From: Prorocentrum cordatum
Lineage: Eukaryota; Sar; Dinophyceae; Prorocentrales; Prorocentraceae
Assembly (NCBI GenBank): GCA_963575745.1
Contig: CAUYUJ010021167.1
Span: 66,956 to 130,955, forward strand
Direction: 5' to 3'
DNA: 64,000 nucleotides
In this document: piece by piece, positions 48,490 to 59,190 of the stretch
Layout: each line of letters opens with the position of its first letter
How positions within the stretch are numbered: position 1 is the stretch's first letter
The notes under the pieces: generated by a model
What the model was told of the DNA's origin: nothing
Database searches by the model: none
The model's input: only the letters and a program-made list of their open reading frames with translations
Position numbers and translations under genes: made by a program

Positions 48490-49040
48490 AAGGTGTTGAT
48501 TGGGTTTTTGTCTCCGGTATCATTTTCTCCTCCTCCGAAGCTACAAGCCGACATCTTTGCCTTTTGGGGCGCCGCCTCCAGGCTGCCTGGAGCCAAGGCC
48601 ACGCAAACGGCGATGTTGATTAATGGTGATATCGGGATTTCCGACGCCGAAGTCACGCAGAACAAACTGTAGAAAATCACGGGCCACACTTTCCTGCGTC
48701 TCGAATACGCGAACATACTGAGCAAAAACAGCACAGTGCATTGCAAGAAAGCACGACCCACGCGCTCCTACAAGTGGTTTGCCCACGACCCAGCCACACC
48801 TACAATACCGAAACCCACATCGCCGTTGCCTACATGGCCAGTGGCGTGTCTACGCCAGGCAGCAGCAGGTGGCGCTCCTCTCGACCGCCTGCGCCACCAG
48901 TGCCCTGCCCCGCCGTCGCCACACCGCTTCGAGCCACACCAGGAGCGGAGACCGAGCGCGCACGGAAGCAGGGAGGCCTCCTGGCTCTGGAGGCCCGTCC
49001 AGGGGCCTGAACAACAACTCAAGCGGGAGGGCAGGGAAAC
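48490..49040. other. no secure gene
   Basis: The minus frame at 48541-48786 (FAQYVRVFETQESVARDFLQ, FVLRDFGVGNPDITINQ) is protein-like and could be a retroelement ORF fragment, but I cannot place it. Remaining sequence is unremarkable. Confidence 0.3.
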
Positions 49041-49044
49041 AGAG

Positions 49045-49120
49045 AGGAGGAGGAGGCGGAGGAGGAGGCGGAGGAGGAAGCGGAGGAGGCGGAGGAGGCG
49101 GAGGCGGAGGAGGGGACCCC
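49045..49120. repeat. GGAGGC/GGAGGA array
   Basis: GGAGGAGGCGGAGGAGG units. Confidence 0.9.
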
Positions 49121-49252
49121 GGAGGGCCACTGCGGCACTGCGCCCAGGGAGCTGCCCGCCAACCGCAGGAGGGGGGGGGGCCGGCGCGCCGTGCAATACG
49201 TTCGCCACCAAGTACTTCCCGATGCAGGTGAACTACGTTACGAACTACGGGA

Positions 49253-50275
49253 GTGTCACCCAGGTCAGCGCAGTACCACGCAAAAAGTATCAGGATCGAC
49301 GTGACATACGAGCTACGAGACCTGATCGCCCACTTTAGCGTAGACCTACCGGCAAGTATGCCGAGACCATACACGCACAGAATAGTACGGGCGCGAACAG
49401 ACGCAGCCCAAGAACGAGAGGGGTACAACGTCCGACATGGGATTCAACCGCGATCCGACCACATCATTACCTTTGCCCTTGCCGCCCTCGCGATGGCGTC
49501 CAATTACGACAGCAAGTACAACACAAAGCAAGACACCAAGTACGACACCCAAAACGACACAAAGTACGACAGCACAACAAAGTACGACACCAGTAACCAG
49601 TCACAACAAAACCGAACAGCCCGAGAGGGGGTTACCGAGTACATCGTAGAGATACCTGTCGACCACGGCCACGCCGCGTACGACGATGACGACTGTGACG
49701 ACTACGACGTCTACAGCGGCTATAACGGCTATTTCGAGTACAACGGCTACGACGACTACACCGCGTACAGCTTCCTCACCCTGCCTCCCAGCATGCCACC
49801 TGCAGATCTTCGACGGCAAAAGCAAAGCTTCGAGGGTCACCAGCTGAACCTCGAGGGCCATCAGCAGAGCTTCAACGACGAGAAGCACAGACTCGAGACC
49901 CATCAGCTGAATTTCGACGGCCACTGGCAGAGCGACGACGGCAAGAGGCAGAGCTTCGAGGGCCACCAGCTCAGCTGCAAGAGCCACCAGCTGAGCTCAG
50001 AGAGCCACCAGCAGAGCTACGAGGAGCACCTGCTGAGCTACCGGGACCACGCGCAGAGCTACGGGGGCCTGGACCACCAGACGAGCTGCGAGGGCCTCCG
50101 GCCGATCTACGAGGGCAAGCTGTGCCACACGGTCCGCACGCAGAGCGACGAGAGTCTCCCGGAGGGCAACCGGGGCGGCGAGCTGGACTGGGGAACAAGG
50201 GCCGCGAGCAGAGCTTCGAGCGCCACCGGCGCAGATACGAAGGCCACCTGCTCAGCCACGAGGGCGACAAGCTGA
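49253..50275 (+). CDS. ORF with an octapeptide (S-Y/F-E-G-H-Q) repeat
   Basis: 340 uninterrupted codons. The N-terminal third is ordinary (AQYHAKSIRIDVTYELRDLI), followed by a KYDT/NDTK tetrapeptide-like stretch (49510-49600), an acidic tyrosine-rich region (DDDDCDDYDVYSGYNGYFEY) and then about 25 degenerate eight-residue units: QSFEGHQL, NLEGHQQS, QSYEEHLL, SYRDHAQS, encoded by a 24-bp DNA repeat. Because the repeat is a multiple of 3 and the frame is kept for over 750 bp, a coding past is plausible. Three frames away the repeat continues to 50430 as HEGPQAELREPQAE. Function unknown; may be a retrocopy or a real single-exon gene on the strand opposite RSH. Confidence 0.4.
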   Translation: MSPRSAQYHAKSIRIDVTYELRDLIAHFSVDLPASMPRPYTHRIVRARTDAAQEREGYNVRHGIQPRSDHIITFALAALAMASNYDSKYNTKQDTKYDTQNDTKYDSTTKYDTSNQSQQNRTAREGVTEYIVEIPVDHGHAAYDDDDCDDYDVYSGYNGYFEYNGYDDYTAYSFLTLPPSMPPADLRRQKQSFEGHQLNLEGHQQSFNDEKHRLETHQLNFDGHWQSDDGKRQSFEGHQLSCKSHQLSSESHQQSYEEHLLSYRDHAQSYGGLDHQTSCEGLRPIYEGKLCHTVRTQSDESLPEGNRGGELDWGTRAASRASSATGADTKATCSATRATS

Positions 50276-50433
50276 GATCTACGAGGGCCGCGAGCAGAGC
50301 CACGAGGGCCCACAGGCAGAGCTACGAGAGCCGCAGGCAGAGCTACGAGGACCACCAGGGGAGCGACGAGGGCAACCGCCTGAGCTACGAGGGCCGCCGC
50401 CAGAGCTGGCCGGGCCACAAGAACAACCCGAAG

Positions 50434-50908
50434 CACTCGAAGCTACGACAAGGAGCTGCCAGCCCGAATTATCGTGCTCAAAGGCCAGAAGCACCACAAT
50501 GGCCTCGAGGGTACCTTGGGCGCGTGGAATACCACCACGGAGCGGTGGGCATTCCGATCGGGATCGGTGGCTATCACGTTCAAGAGTACCAACGTCGAGC
50601 CCATCGACAAGTACCCCGAAATGCGGCTCGCCATCATGTACCAACAGACGACTCGAGCCTACCAGCATTACGACATGAGGCAAAATGACTACTCGTTCGA
50701 GGGCATATACGACCTCGCAGCCTCTGAAGGCCAGCCAGGGGTGGCCATCTCTGGCTCGACATGCTCCAGGACGAAAACCTGTTCGATGCAGAGCACGATC
50801 GGATGGCGCGATTGTTACGGTGAGACCGGCCTATCAGAAGCCACTGACTACGGAACTCCAGCGGACTGTTTCCTTTTTACGCCCAGTACCTACTCGTATG
50901 TTGATTGA
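50434..50908 (+). CDS. SH3-like short domain and unknown tail
   Basis: The frame reads SYDKELPARIIVLKGQKHHN, GLEGTLGAWNTTTERWAFRS, GSVAITFKSTNVEPIDKY, then PEMRLAIMYQQTTRAYQHYD. V-x-L-x-G-x-x-x-x-N-G-x-x-G-x-(V/L)-x-x-(W/Y/F)-(D/N)-x-x-x-x-R-(W/Y)-x-V-x-(L)-x(8-10)-(V/I)-K-x-x-N-(L/V) is a small SH3-like beta module very common in dinoflagellate and some bacterial proteins. The tail (TCSRTKTCSMQSTIGWRDCY) is unknown. It directly follows the octapeptide repeat with a frame change, so the two may once have been one protein. Confidence 0.5.
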
Positions 50909-51079
50909 GCTACGCATATGGTAGATCTGGTACGCCGATACCTCGTATTCTGACATCAGCGCCACAGACACGTATCTCGAGTACAGCGATACCGACCAGA
51001 TGCAATGTCGTCATCAGCAGCACAAACGCTTGGGTGGCGCGGCCGCTCCCTCACCCCCTTCCCGACCTTTACGGCCTCA

Positions 51080-51500
51080 GGGGTTGGCATTAGGTCAGGC
51101 GTGTCCTCCTACAAGCGGATGTTGGAGAACATGTCTAAACAGAGTTCAAAAAATGCAAAAAAATGCTACAAATAGTCAACAAAAATCGTCCCATGAGTAT
51201 TTCTAGACAATTTTTGAATTTTCCCCCTGTAGAAGGACACGCCAGACTTAGTGTTGGCAAATGGATGGTATGGCGGCCTCCCTCTCTCCCCCCCCCCTCC
51301 CTACACGGAAGCCAGGACCCATGGTGGCTGCTCGTGCCTCCGAGACGGCGGCGGCGGGCGCGCACGCGAGCGCGCCCACGGGCGCGGGCGCGGACAGGGA
51401 ACGCGCGGAGCCGTGCGTGCGCGCAGGGGGACCCGCCCGAAGCTTAGTGGGCGCTGGGCCCGCCGTCCTTCTGGTTTAGCGAGGACGGCACACGCGCCGA
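51080..51500. other. no recognised gene (RSH intron c-d)
   Basis: Mixed text; GCGCGGGCGCGGAC-rich around 51350-51430. Confidence 0.4.
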
Positions 51501-51561
51501 TCCAGAGGAGCCCAGGATGGGCCTGGCCAGGATCGGTGTAGGTAGTTGCCGCCCTCCAATC

Positions 51562-51781
51562 CTCCATCCTGTCCATGACAAGGGTGCTGAAGTACTGCTT
51601 GATGTAGCGGAGCCCTCGCATCCGAGCATCCACAGTCTGCTCGTTCTGCCTGGCGGCAAGGTCGTAGGCGTAGCCGTTGAGGTACTTGCAGCAGAGCTCC
51701 TCGAACTCCGTCTTCCAGACGTGGATGCCCAGCCTCTCCGTCAAGGGGACATACACGGCACGGGTCTCCTCAGAGATCCTC
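51562..51781 (-). CDS. RSH: RSH exon c: end of the HD domain
   Basis: 73 codons plus one base: RISEETRAVYVPLTERLGIH, VWKTEFEELCCKYLNGYAYD, LAARQNEQTVDARMRGLRYI, KQYFSTLVMDRME. Y-x-P-L-(A/T)-x-R-L-G-I-x-x-x-K-x-E-x-E-(D/E)-L-x-x-(K/R)-Y-L is the standard exit of the RSH hydrolase domain into the synthetase domain. The acceptor AAGAG|GAGGAT joins exon b (AAGCAGAG|GATGGG) at phase 2, giving KQRRISEE. There is no GT near the exon b donor, so a GA donor is required. The proposed donor here is ATGGAG|GATTGG. Confidence 0.88.
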
Positions 51782-52149
51782 CTCTTGGGTCGGAAGAGAG
51801 GACAGAGCAGAGCAGGAAAAGGCCGCGTCCAGACGGCGCATCGTCAGGGGAAAACCAACAAAGAAAAGCAAAGACCAGAAATGATGCAAAAACAAACGCT
51901 GCATGCAGGGCCGCCAGTTGACAAACAAACGCTGTTCCATTGCAGCGTTGCTGAGAGGGGGGGAGCAAACGGAGGGTCAGTGAATCAGCTCACGTGGCTG
52001 GTTCTCCCCGGCGACTCCAGGCGCCGGAGCCAGGGCATCGAGGAGAGCCGCCCGACGGCGGGGCCAAAACCAGATGCACGCGGCGGATTTCGTAATTCCC
52101 GGAACGCCGCCCAGGCACGAGATGGCTTGCTCTATCCAACACGTGGTTC

Positions 52150-52260
52150 TGGAGGTCCCGACCCTTTCCCCCGGGCCGCTTTTCCGTCCCAAATCGTTAT
52201 TTGACGGCTTCGGGGCCCAGCGAAGGACCCCAGAAACGAAAACAGCCAAAAACCTTCCGT
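52150..52260 (+). repeat. copy of the ~120-bp dispersed family
   Basis: GGAGGTCCCGACCCTTTCCC, TTTTCCGTCCCAAATCG, TTTGACGGCTTCGGGGCCC, AAGGACCCCAGAAACGAAAA. It and a second ATGCACGCGG(C)/GGCGGGGCC(G)(A/C)ACACCAGATGCACGC phrase occur in a partly duplicated segment 52040-52350. Confidence 0.75.
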
Positions 52261-52593
52261 CGTTTCTCAAAAACGTGGGCATGTCTGGTGAGGAGAGCGT
52301 CTGGCGGCGGGGCCGACACCAGATGCACGCAGTACACTTCGCAACGCCTCCTTTCCCCAATCCCCCCCTTTCGACAGGAGAGAAGAGAAGACAACCACAA
52401 CCGCTGGGATGGGGGAACCACCCCTGGCGCCCCATCAACGCCGACGACCTGCGCGCGGCACTCGAAATCGGGTGCCGCGCGCAGATCACCACCGCTGGGG
52501 GGTCGGGGTCGGCCTTGGTGGGGCGCCAGGGGCGGCTACCTCAGCCGAGTGGTTGTAGCTGCTTCTTCGCCCATGATTTCGTCCGGCCCCATC

Positions 52594-52829
52594 CTCTGCT
52601 TGGCAGCTGGCATGTGCTCGAGGGTGTACATATTGTGCAGCCGGTCGGCGAACTTGATGATCAGGACGCGGACGTCGTAGGCGCCGAAGGTGAGCACCTT
52701 CCGCAGGTCCTCGGCGGAACGGGAGGCGCGCGAGTTCGTCTCCGGCGAGGCCTTCGTGACGCCGTCGACGAAGGTGGCCACGGAGGTCCCGTAGAGCTCC
52801 TGGATCTCCTGGATGGTCATGGACGTGTC
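52594..52829 (-). CDS. RSH: RSH exon b: HD hydrolase core
   Basis: 78 codons plus two bases: DTSMTIQEIQELYGTSVATF, VDGVTKASPETNSRASRSAE, DLRKVLTFGAYDVRVLIIKF, ADRLHNMYTLEHMPAAKQ. (F/Y)-G-x-x-V-A-x-L/F-V-x-G-V-T-K and D-V-R-V-(L/V)-x-(I)-K-x-A-D-R-L-H-N-M-x-T-L are hallmark motifs of the (p)ppGpp hydrolase domain; D and N of D-R-L-H-N are catalytic. The exon completes V-E-D-T begun in exon a. Acceptor GTCGAG|GACACG, donor CAGAG|GATGGG. Nothing suggests loss of hydrolase function. Confidence 0.92.
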
Positions 52830-53414
52830 CTCGACGGTTTGTTGGGGGGCCACGATTGCCCCCATAGGAACGGCCGAGGCCAGAGCTCTGCCAAGGAAGA
52901 GCGGGGACTCGGCAGGCTGCCTTGCCGCGGGGCCGTCCTCGCCCAATCCCTCATCCGGGGTGGAGCGGCCACCCTGGCTCAGAGGAGATGCGGAGCGGAG
53001 ACACGAGCAGTTGGAGGAGGAGGAGGAGGAGGAGGAGGAGGCTGATACACCAGTGGTGTGGGCGAGGAGTGGGCGAGGTTGTGGGCGTCCCCCACGGTGC
53101 CCTCGACAATTTTTTGTGCACCAGCGACAACCCTGCCATCCACCGTCCTGCGGAAATCAACGCAAAACTGGTTCGACATCTCCTGGGACGCAGACGAACG
53201 TACTAGCACTATGCGCCCCTATCGGAGGCGCACGGTCGAACCGAGCATATAGTACAAACACGTTCTAGCAGATAGCTGCCCAGGCGGTATGGCCAGAAAG
53301 CGCTCATCACAGAGAGTACGCTACAATATAGTTCTGAGCGCGCGCATCGCCCCTGGTGTGCCGACGCACAAACAGTACGAGAGGTTGTGGGTGATGCCCC
53401 TTTGCAGCCTCGGG

Positions 53415-53505
53415 GAGGCACCCGCCCGACCCCAGGACCGCCAAAGACGACTCGGGATGAAAAACGGCCCTGCGGAAAGGGTCGGGACTTCCGGGGACCC
53501 CCAGC
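53415..53505 (-). repeat. copy of the ~120-bp dispersed family
   Basis: CCAGGACCGCCAAAGACGAC, TCGGGATGAAAAACGGCCC, GCGGAAAGGGTCGGGACTTC, CGGGGACCCCC, reverse orientation. Confidence 0.75.
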
Positions 53506-53714
53506 TGAAAAAAACAGGACGCCCACGTCGGGGAGCGCATGGCAGGCGGGCGAGGTCCCCGAGCTTGCCTCCACGAGGCCAGGCGGCCAGGGAGGCCCGA
53601 TACCGAAGAGGCGGAGAGAGATTGAGGAAGAGCGGAAGCGAGGGAGGGGGCAACGTGGCTGCAAGTTAAGGGAAAAACTCTGGAAGCCTCGCGCGGTAAC
53701 TTGAGACCCAACTT

Positions 53715-53815
53715 ACGGTGGATCCACGTAGGATGTGCGTCGGGATCGCGTCGGGATCGCGTCGGATTTACGTCGGATTTGCGTCGGATGTTCGTCGGAC
53801 TTATGCTGGAGCATC
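53715..53815 (+). repeat. CGTCGGATTTACGTCGGATC-type short repeat
   Basis: Units of GTCGGGATC and CGTCGGATTTGCGTCGGAT, 11-12 bp, about seven copies. Confidence 0.8.
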
Positions 53816-53899
53816 GTCACGCGAACGTCGCCTCAGATCTCACGGAGCGGGCGTGTTGACTAATTGCGCGCCGCTCGAGGCCTCCAGGAGTTCCTCGCA

Positions 53900-54100
53900 A
53901 TGCAAGGAGTGGGCATCGTGATTGCCACGTCGGCCGACTCCAGAGCCATGGCCCTAAAAGTGTGGGGGAACCAGAGGATACCCATAGCCCATACAGCTTC
54001 TCCCCAGACCTCTCCAGGGGTGCGTTCTGAACAGAATTGCAAAGAGAATCCAGCTGCAGCAACGAGGGCATACCAGCAGGCTCAAAAAGGCGAAAACGAG
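53900..54100 (+). repeat. CTCCC-AGGGTGCGTTCTG dispersed family, copy 3
   Basis: CAGCTTCTCCCCAGACCTCTC, CAGGGGTGCGTTCTGAAC, GAATCCAGCTGCAGCAACGA, GGGCATACCAGCAGG. Confidence 0.6.
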
Positions 54101-54204
54101 AGAAGGGTAGCAGTACGTAACACCCCGCAATGGCGGGTAAGAGTGAGGAGGCGGGCGCAGGGTGGGTCGCGTGTGCGTCGCGGGTGGATCGCGGGGTGGG
54201 CCGC

Positions 54205-54210
54205 GGGGGG

Positions 54211-54295
<85 letters not shown>

Positions 54296-54330
54296 ACGAC
54301 GACAACGACAACAACGACGACGACAGCAAC
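54205..54330. repeat. GAC/GCC array
   Basis: GACGACGAC with a GCCGCCGCC core and AACGAC edges. Confidence 0.95.
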
Positions 54331-54334
54331 CACC

Positions 54335-54850
54335 ATTTTCAGACTGTTCGCTCTTACCTGCCCTCGAGACATTCGACACGTGTATTCCAAGCCCTCGATA
54401 CCCGCCCTCTTCGTCTTCGATCGCACCCCCCTGGGGCACCCCCCAGAAGGCGAGTTGCTGAAACGTGAGTCCTGCATAAATCCAGAGGACGTCTCGAGCG
54501 ATAGCGCGATTCATAAGTAATCATGATAAAGACCACAGCGAGAGCGTGACTCCTAAATGTCGACGGCGCGGCGTCTCAATAAATTGCAAGGACGTCCAAC
54601 GCGAGAGCGCGATCATTGTGAGGAAGTCCCGCGCGAGAGCGCGATCTTGGAATACAAAATGTGGAAATATGAAATTGGAGCCGTTGTTGCTGTTGTTGTT
54701 GTTGTGGGCCGGGGGCCGAAACACACAGCTTGGTGACACCCAGCTTTCCCTTGCAAAGACCAGGAGAGAGCCCGGGGAGGAGCACTTGCATTGAAAGATC
54801 GCAGTGGTCATCGGAGGGGAAATCAACAATAATTTTGATGTCGCAATGAA
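54335..54850 (+). mobile_element. composite dispersed element, copy 1
   Basis: TCAGACTGTTCGCTCTTACC, GACACGTGTATTCCAAGCCC, TCGATACCCGCCCT, TCGTCTTCGATCGCACCC, then the GAGAGCGCGAT/GAGGAAGTCC units, GGGGCCGAAACACACAGCTT and CAAAGACCAGG. The same succession occurs at 58590-59190 and 61440-62200, and reversed at 56380-57720. Confidence 0.75.
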
Positions 54851-55089
54851 TGTGCAATAACAACAACAACAATCATTATACTCTCATTCGCCATGTTTCC
54901 ACATGCCACATGCATACATCATGATAACTATCCCCATCCTGGGCAATTACTTTCTTGGCGCATGGGGTCCGATGTACCCACACCCAGAACTCCCGCCCAA
55001 GGGGGTCTCGCGAACACCTCTTCCGAGGAACTTCAACACCTGCTCGGAAAGCACATCGCCTTCGAAATCCTTCTGCCACCGCCCTGCTT
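54851..55089. other. no gene recognised
   Basis: Mixed sequence between the element and the GAG array. Confidence 0.4.
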
Positions 55090-55358
55090 CGCGGAGGACA
55101 AGAAGGGGAGGAGGAGGAGGAAGAGGAGGAGGAAGAGGAGAAGGAGGAGGAGGAGGAGAAGGAGGAGGAGGAGGGGGAGGAGGAGGAGAATGAGGAAGAA
55201 AAGAGAAGAAGGAAACACTGCTCCTTCCCCGGCCCCATGGGCAAACCTACGGGCGCAGGAAAAACTCAAAGAGGCCGTTTCGCCGTCGTCGTCGTCGTCG
55301 CCGCAGCCGCCGCTGCCGTCGTCGTCGGCGCGGTCGTGGTCGTGGTCGCGATCGTCGT

Positions 55359-55391
<33 letters not shown>

Positions 55392-55440
55392 AGTCGTCGT
55401 CGTCGTGGTCGTCAACGTGGTCGTTGTCGTAGTCGTCGCT
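55090..55440. repeat. GAG array then GTC/GCC array
   Basis: GAGGAGGAA to 55215, then GTCGTCGTC/GCCGCCGCC from 55280 to 55440. Confidence 0.9.
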
Positions 55441-56375
55441 CCCACGGCTTACACGATGCCCACGCGTCCTTACGCGGGACGCCACGCAGGGAGGCGAAAC
55501 CCACGCAGAGTGTCATAGCGGCGGTCCCCACGCCCAGTCAGCCTGGCGATGAAACCTGCTCGATCATCCCTCCACGCCTTCCATGGTCCACGCAAGGCCC
55601 GAGGCTGCGCAGAAAGACGAAAGAGAAGGAAAAGGCAGGGAGGACGAGGCTATCGAAAAGGAGTAAGTCAAAAACCTGTTGCAATGCCCAAACAAATAAA
55701 ACGCGACGAGCATGCCCTGGCAAACCTGCCACACAGCGTAGCTTCCCTTAGCAGGGCAACGGGCACACGAGTACAAAGAGGAAGCAGGCACAAGCTGAAT
55801 CCGTCCTCCGGCCTCCTATTATTGGCTAACCCCCAATAGCGCCGGAAACGCCGTGCCTTAGGGGGGAAAACCAACAAATAGGAAGCAACGGGCAGGACCC
55901 CAGCATTGGACCAGCGACCGCAACCCCGCAGGGTGAGGTCGCCCCCTGGCCCCTTCCCCCCAGCCAACAAGCGGGGCAGGAGGAGGCCCCACCAGGGGCG
56001 GGGTTGGTCAAGTGCTGGGCCTACCCAGCAAGACAACACGGAGCGGTACCCAGCGCCAGAACCTCATCATAACACGGCAAGCAATTTGCCCGCGGCAATT
56101 AGCATTCCAACCAACGTGGTTGGACGCTGTGAGCCGCGGGCGCCCGCCTCCGCATCATCATCGGCAGTGCACCTCATACAGGAGGTGCCACACGGCGCCC
56201 AGGCTGCACCGCTTGGCCGCGGTGGCAGGGACTTTAAAAATACCCTGGCCTGACGGCTAAATGGAGGACGAGAGAAAGTAGAGAGAATGAGGAACAGAAG
56301 GAGAGGCCAAGAGGACAACGCATCCCGTCGGGAAAGGCCGCAGTTCATGGCGCTCTTTCGGAACCCTCCTAAGGC
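55441..56375. other. no gene recognised (RSH intron a-b region left of element cluster)
   Basis: Mixed sequence without motif; 53.0-62.4 kb is one RSH intron if the exon chain is right. Confidence 0.4.
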
Positions 56376-56379
56376 CCCC

Positions 56380-57720
56380 CGAGGCGGGCCTGAGTAAAAA
56401 AGGAGGAGGTATCGAACGGGAGCGTTGTTGTTTGTGTTGTTGCTGTTGTTGCTGTTGTTGATGGTGTTGTTGCGGGAATTGCTGATGCTGTTGTTGGCTG
56501 TGTTGGTGTTGGTGTTGGTCTTGGTCTTGTTGTTGTTGTTGTTGTTGGTCTTGTTGTTGTTGATATTGTTGCTGTTGTTGCTGAACTCTCATTACTGAAA
56601 GAGCACACATTGCGTTGTTCAATTGAACTGCCCCTCCGGGGGCTCGCACCCTGCCTTTTACCATAAAAAGTATTCCTCCTCAAACAGCGCCCCTGGCCCC
56701 CGGCCTACAATGACAACGGCTCCCGCCTGATACATCCTCACAATGTATTGAAGAATCGTGTTCTCGCCAAGGACTTCCTTGCAATGTATCCAAGAACCGC
56801 CCTCTCGCCGAATAGTTCCTCTTAGTTCATGCAGGCGCCATGCCCTCGCCACTCAGGAATCGCGCTCTTGCCTGGGACTTCCTCACAATTTACTGGGGAA
56901 TCGCGTTCTCGCCCGAAACTTCCTAGCGAATTATACAAGACTCACGTATTCGCGAAACAGACGTGTTTTTCCAATTGATGTGCCCCTCTGGGGCTCGCTG
57001 TGTTCTTACCTCGGAACGTCTTCCTGATCAAACTATGCCCCTGGCCCGCGGTTTACAACAGCAACAACAACAACGGCTCCCGCCGGATATTTCCTTGCAA
57101 TGTGTTGAAGAATTGCGCTCTCGCTAAGGACTTCATTGCAAGTTCTTGAAGAATCGCGCTCTCGCCAGATACTTCCTCACATTTGTTTCAGGCGTCGCGC
57201 TTTCGACACTCAGGAATCGCGTTGTCGCTTGGGATTTCCTCGCAATTGATTCAGGCGCCGCGCCCTCGACACTCAGGAATCACGCTCTCGCTTTGGATGT
57301 CCTCCCGAGACGTATTTTGAAACCGCGCTGTCGCTCGAGGCTTCCTCGCGACTCATGCAGGACGCACGCTTCAGCAACCCGCCTGCTCGACCTGGCCGCC
57401 TGGGCCCGCCTGTTAGGGTCTACCCGCCCGACCTGCCCGTCTGGTTCTGCCACGTGTTTTCTGTTCCTAGCTCCTAGTCCCCCTCCTGCTACTATCTCTC
57501 TCGCTCGTGCTCAATATTCCTCTTTCCCCATTGCTCATTCCTTCAATCCGTCCTCTCTTCCCCTGCCTTAGGTGCTGCACGAAATAAACGCTGCAGGTAA
57601 GAAAGATGTACCCCCAAGGGAATACGATCGAAGACGAAAAGGGTGGGTATCGAATGTTTGGGAAAGACGTGTTAAATGGCACGCGAGCATATAAGAGCGA
57701 GCAGTCTTGATATTACTGTT
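56380..57720 (-). mobile_element. composite dispersed element, reversed copy
   Basis: GTT array (56425-56590), then AATCGCGCTCTCGC/GACTTCCTCACAA units (56720-57360), then CAGCAACCCGCCTGCTCGAC, CTGGCCGCCTGGGCCCGCC, GTTCTGCCACGTGTTTTC and ATCGAAGACGAAAAGGG, i.e. the reverse complement of copies at 54335, 58590 and 61440 in the reverse order. It may be two nested partial copies. Confidence 0.7.
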
Positions 57721-57945
57721 GTTGTTGGTAGTGTGGTTGATGTTGCTGATGCTGTTGTTATGGTTATTGGTGGTACTGTTGTTGCTACCGTTTATTATTG
57801 TTGGTATCGTTGTTGATGTTGCTGTTGGTGTTGTTGATGATGTTGCTGTTGCTGTTGTTATTGGTGTTGTTGGTGGTGGTGTTGTTGATGGTGTTGTTGC
57901 TGTTGTTGGTGGTGGTGTTATTGATTTATTGTTGTTGTTCGGGGG
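57710..57945. repeat. GTT/GTTGAT tract
   Basis: GTTGTTGTTGG, GATGTTGCTG and TTGTTATTGG units. Confidence 0.85.
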
Positions 57946-58184
57946 GCCAGTATGGCGGGACACCGAAACGCCTGAGCGTGAGTTTCGACTTTGCAGGAAA
58001 TTCAGCAGGAGCCCAGGCAAGAGCCCCAGGGCATATTCAGAGGGTCCAACAATAATCATTGTTTAGTAATTGAGCTCCCACAATGACTCTGGAAGCCCCC
58101 CAAAGGGGATTCCGACATGAGGGCCGCAGTCTTAAGCAAAACACTAGGAAGTACCGTGCGGGAGCGCCGTTGTTGTAATGGTGG

Positions 58185-58410
58185 GCCGTTTGCGGCGCCG
58201 AGGAGAGAGCGCCGATCCTGCGTAAAAGGCGAAGAAATATCGAGTCGGAGCGATGATTTGGTGGGAAAGCCGGCTTTCGGCGCCGAGGCGAAAGCACCGA
58301 TCCTGCGTAAAAGGCGACGAAGTATCGAGCTGGAGCGCTGGTTTGGTGGGAAAGCCGGCTTTCGGCGGCGAGCAAGAGCACCAGGCTTGAGCAAAAAAGG
58401 ATGAAACATT
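58185..58410. repeat. tandem repeat, about 83 bp x2.5
   Basis: GGCGCCGAGG(A/C)GA(G/A)AGCGCC, CCTGCGTAAAAGGCGA, GTATCGAG(C/T)(T/C)GGAGCG and GTGGGAAAGCCGGCTTTCGG repeat. Confidence 0.8.
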
Positions 58411-58589
58411 CAGCCAGAGCGTTGTTGTTTTTGTTTTGGGGGCCAGTTTGGCCAAACCCAGAAACACCTGAGCATGAGCCTCGATTTCAGAGGAAATGCA
58501 GCCGGCGCATAGGCGAGAGCGCCAGGGCGGATCTAAGGCGTACAACAATGATAAGTATTGCTTAATGCTTAAGGTTCAACAACGACAAC

Positions 58590-59190
58590 AAACATCATTT
58601 TAAGACTATTCGCTATCATCTGCTCGCGTACCACTCAACACGTATATCCAAAATCCTCGACACCCGCCCTTTTCGTCTTCGATCATACCCCCTTGGGGGT
58701 ATATCTTCCTTGCCTGCAACGTGTATTTCGTACAGCCCCTGATGCAGGGGGAAAGAGGAAGGATGGAAGGAAGGGGCACGGGGGAAGTACGAAGATGGAG
58801 CATGAAAGAGAGTAGCAGAAGGGGGGCGAAGAGCAGAAAACACGTGGCAGAACCAGACGGGCAGACCAGGCGGGTAGACCCTAACGGGCGGGCCGGGAAG
58901 GCGGGCCCAGGCGGCCAGGTCAAGCAGAAGGGTTGCTGCAGCGTGCGCCGCGCATGAATCGCGAAAATCTCGAGCGATAGCGCGATTCCCAAAGAAATCG
59001 TAAGGAAATCCACAGCGAAAGCGTGACTCCTGAGTGTCGAGGGCGCGGCGTCTGATTAAATTGCGAGGACGTCCCACGCGAGAGCGCGATACCTGCATAC
59101 ATTAGGAGGAAGTCCCGCGCGAGAGCACGATTTGGGAATGAACTGTGAGTAAGTATCAGGCGGGAGCCGCTGTTGTGATAAACGGGGGGG
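58590..59190 (+). mobile_element. composite dispersed element, copy 2
   Basis: TTAAGACTATTCGCTATC, CAACACGTATATCCAAAATCC, TTTTCGTCTTCGATCATACC, CACGTGGCAGAACCAGACGG, AGGCGGCCAGGTCAAGCAG, then GCGAGAGCGCGAT/GGAAGTCCC units. Confidence 0.8.
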
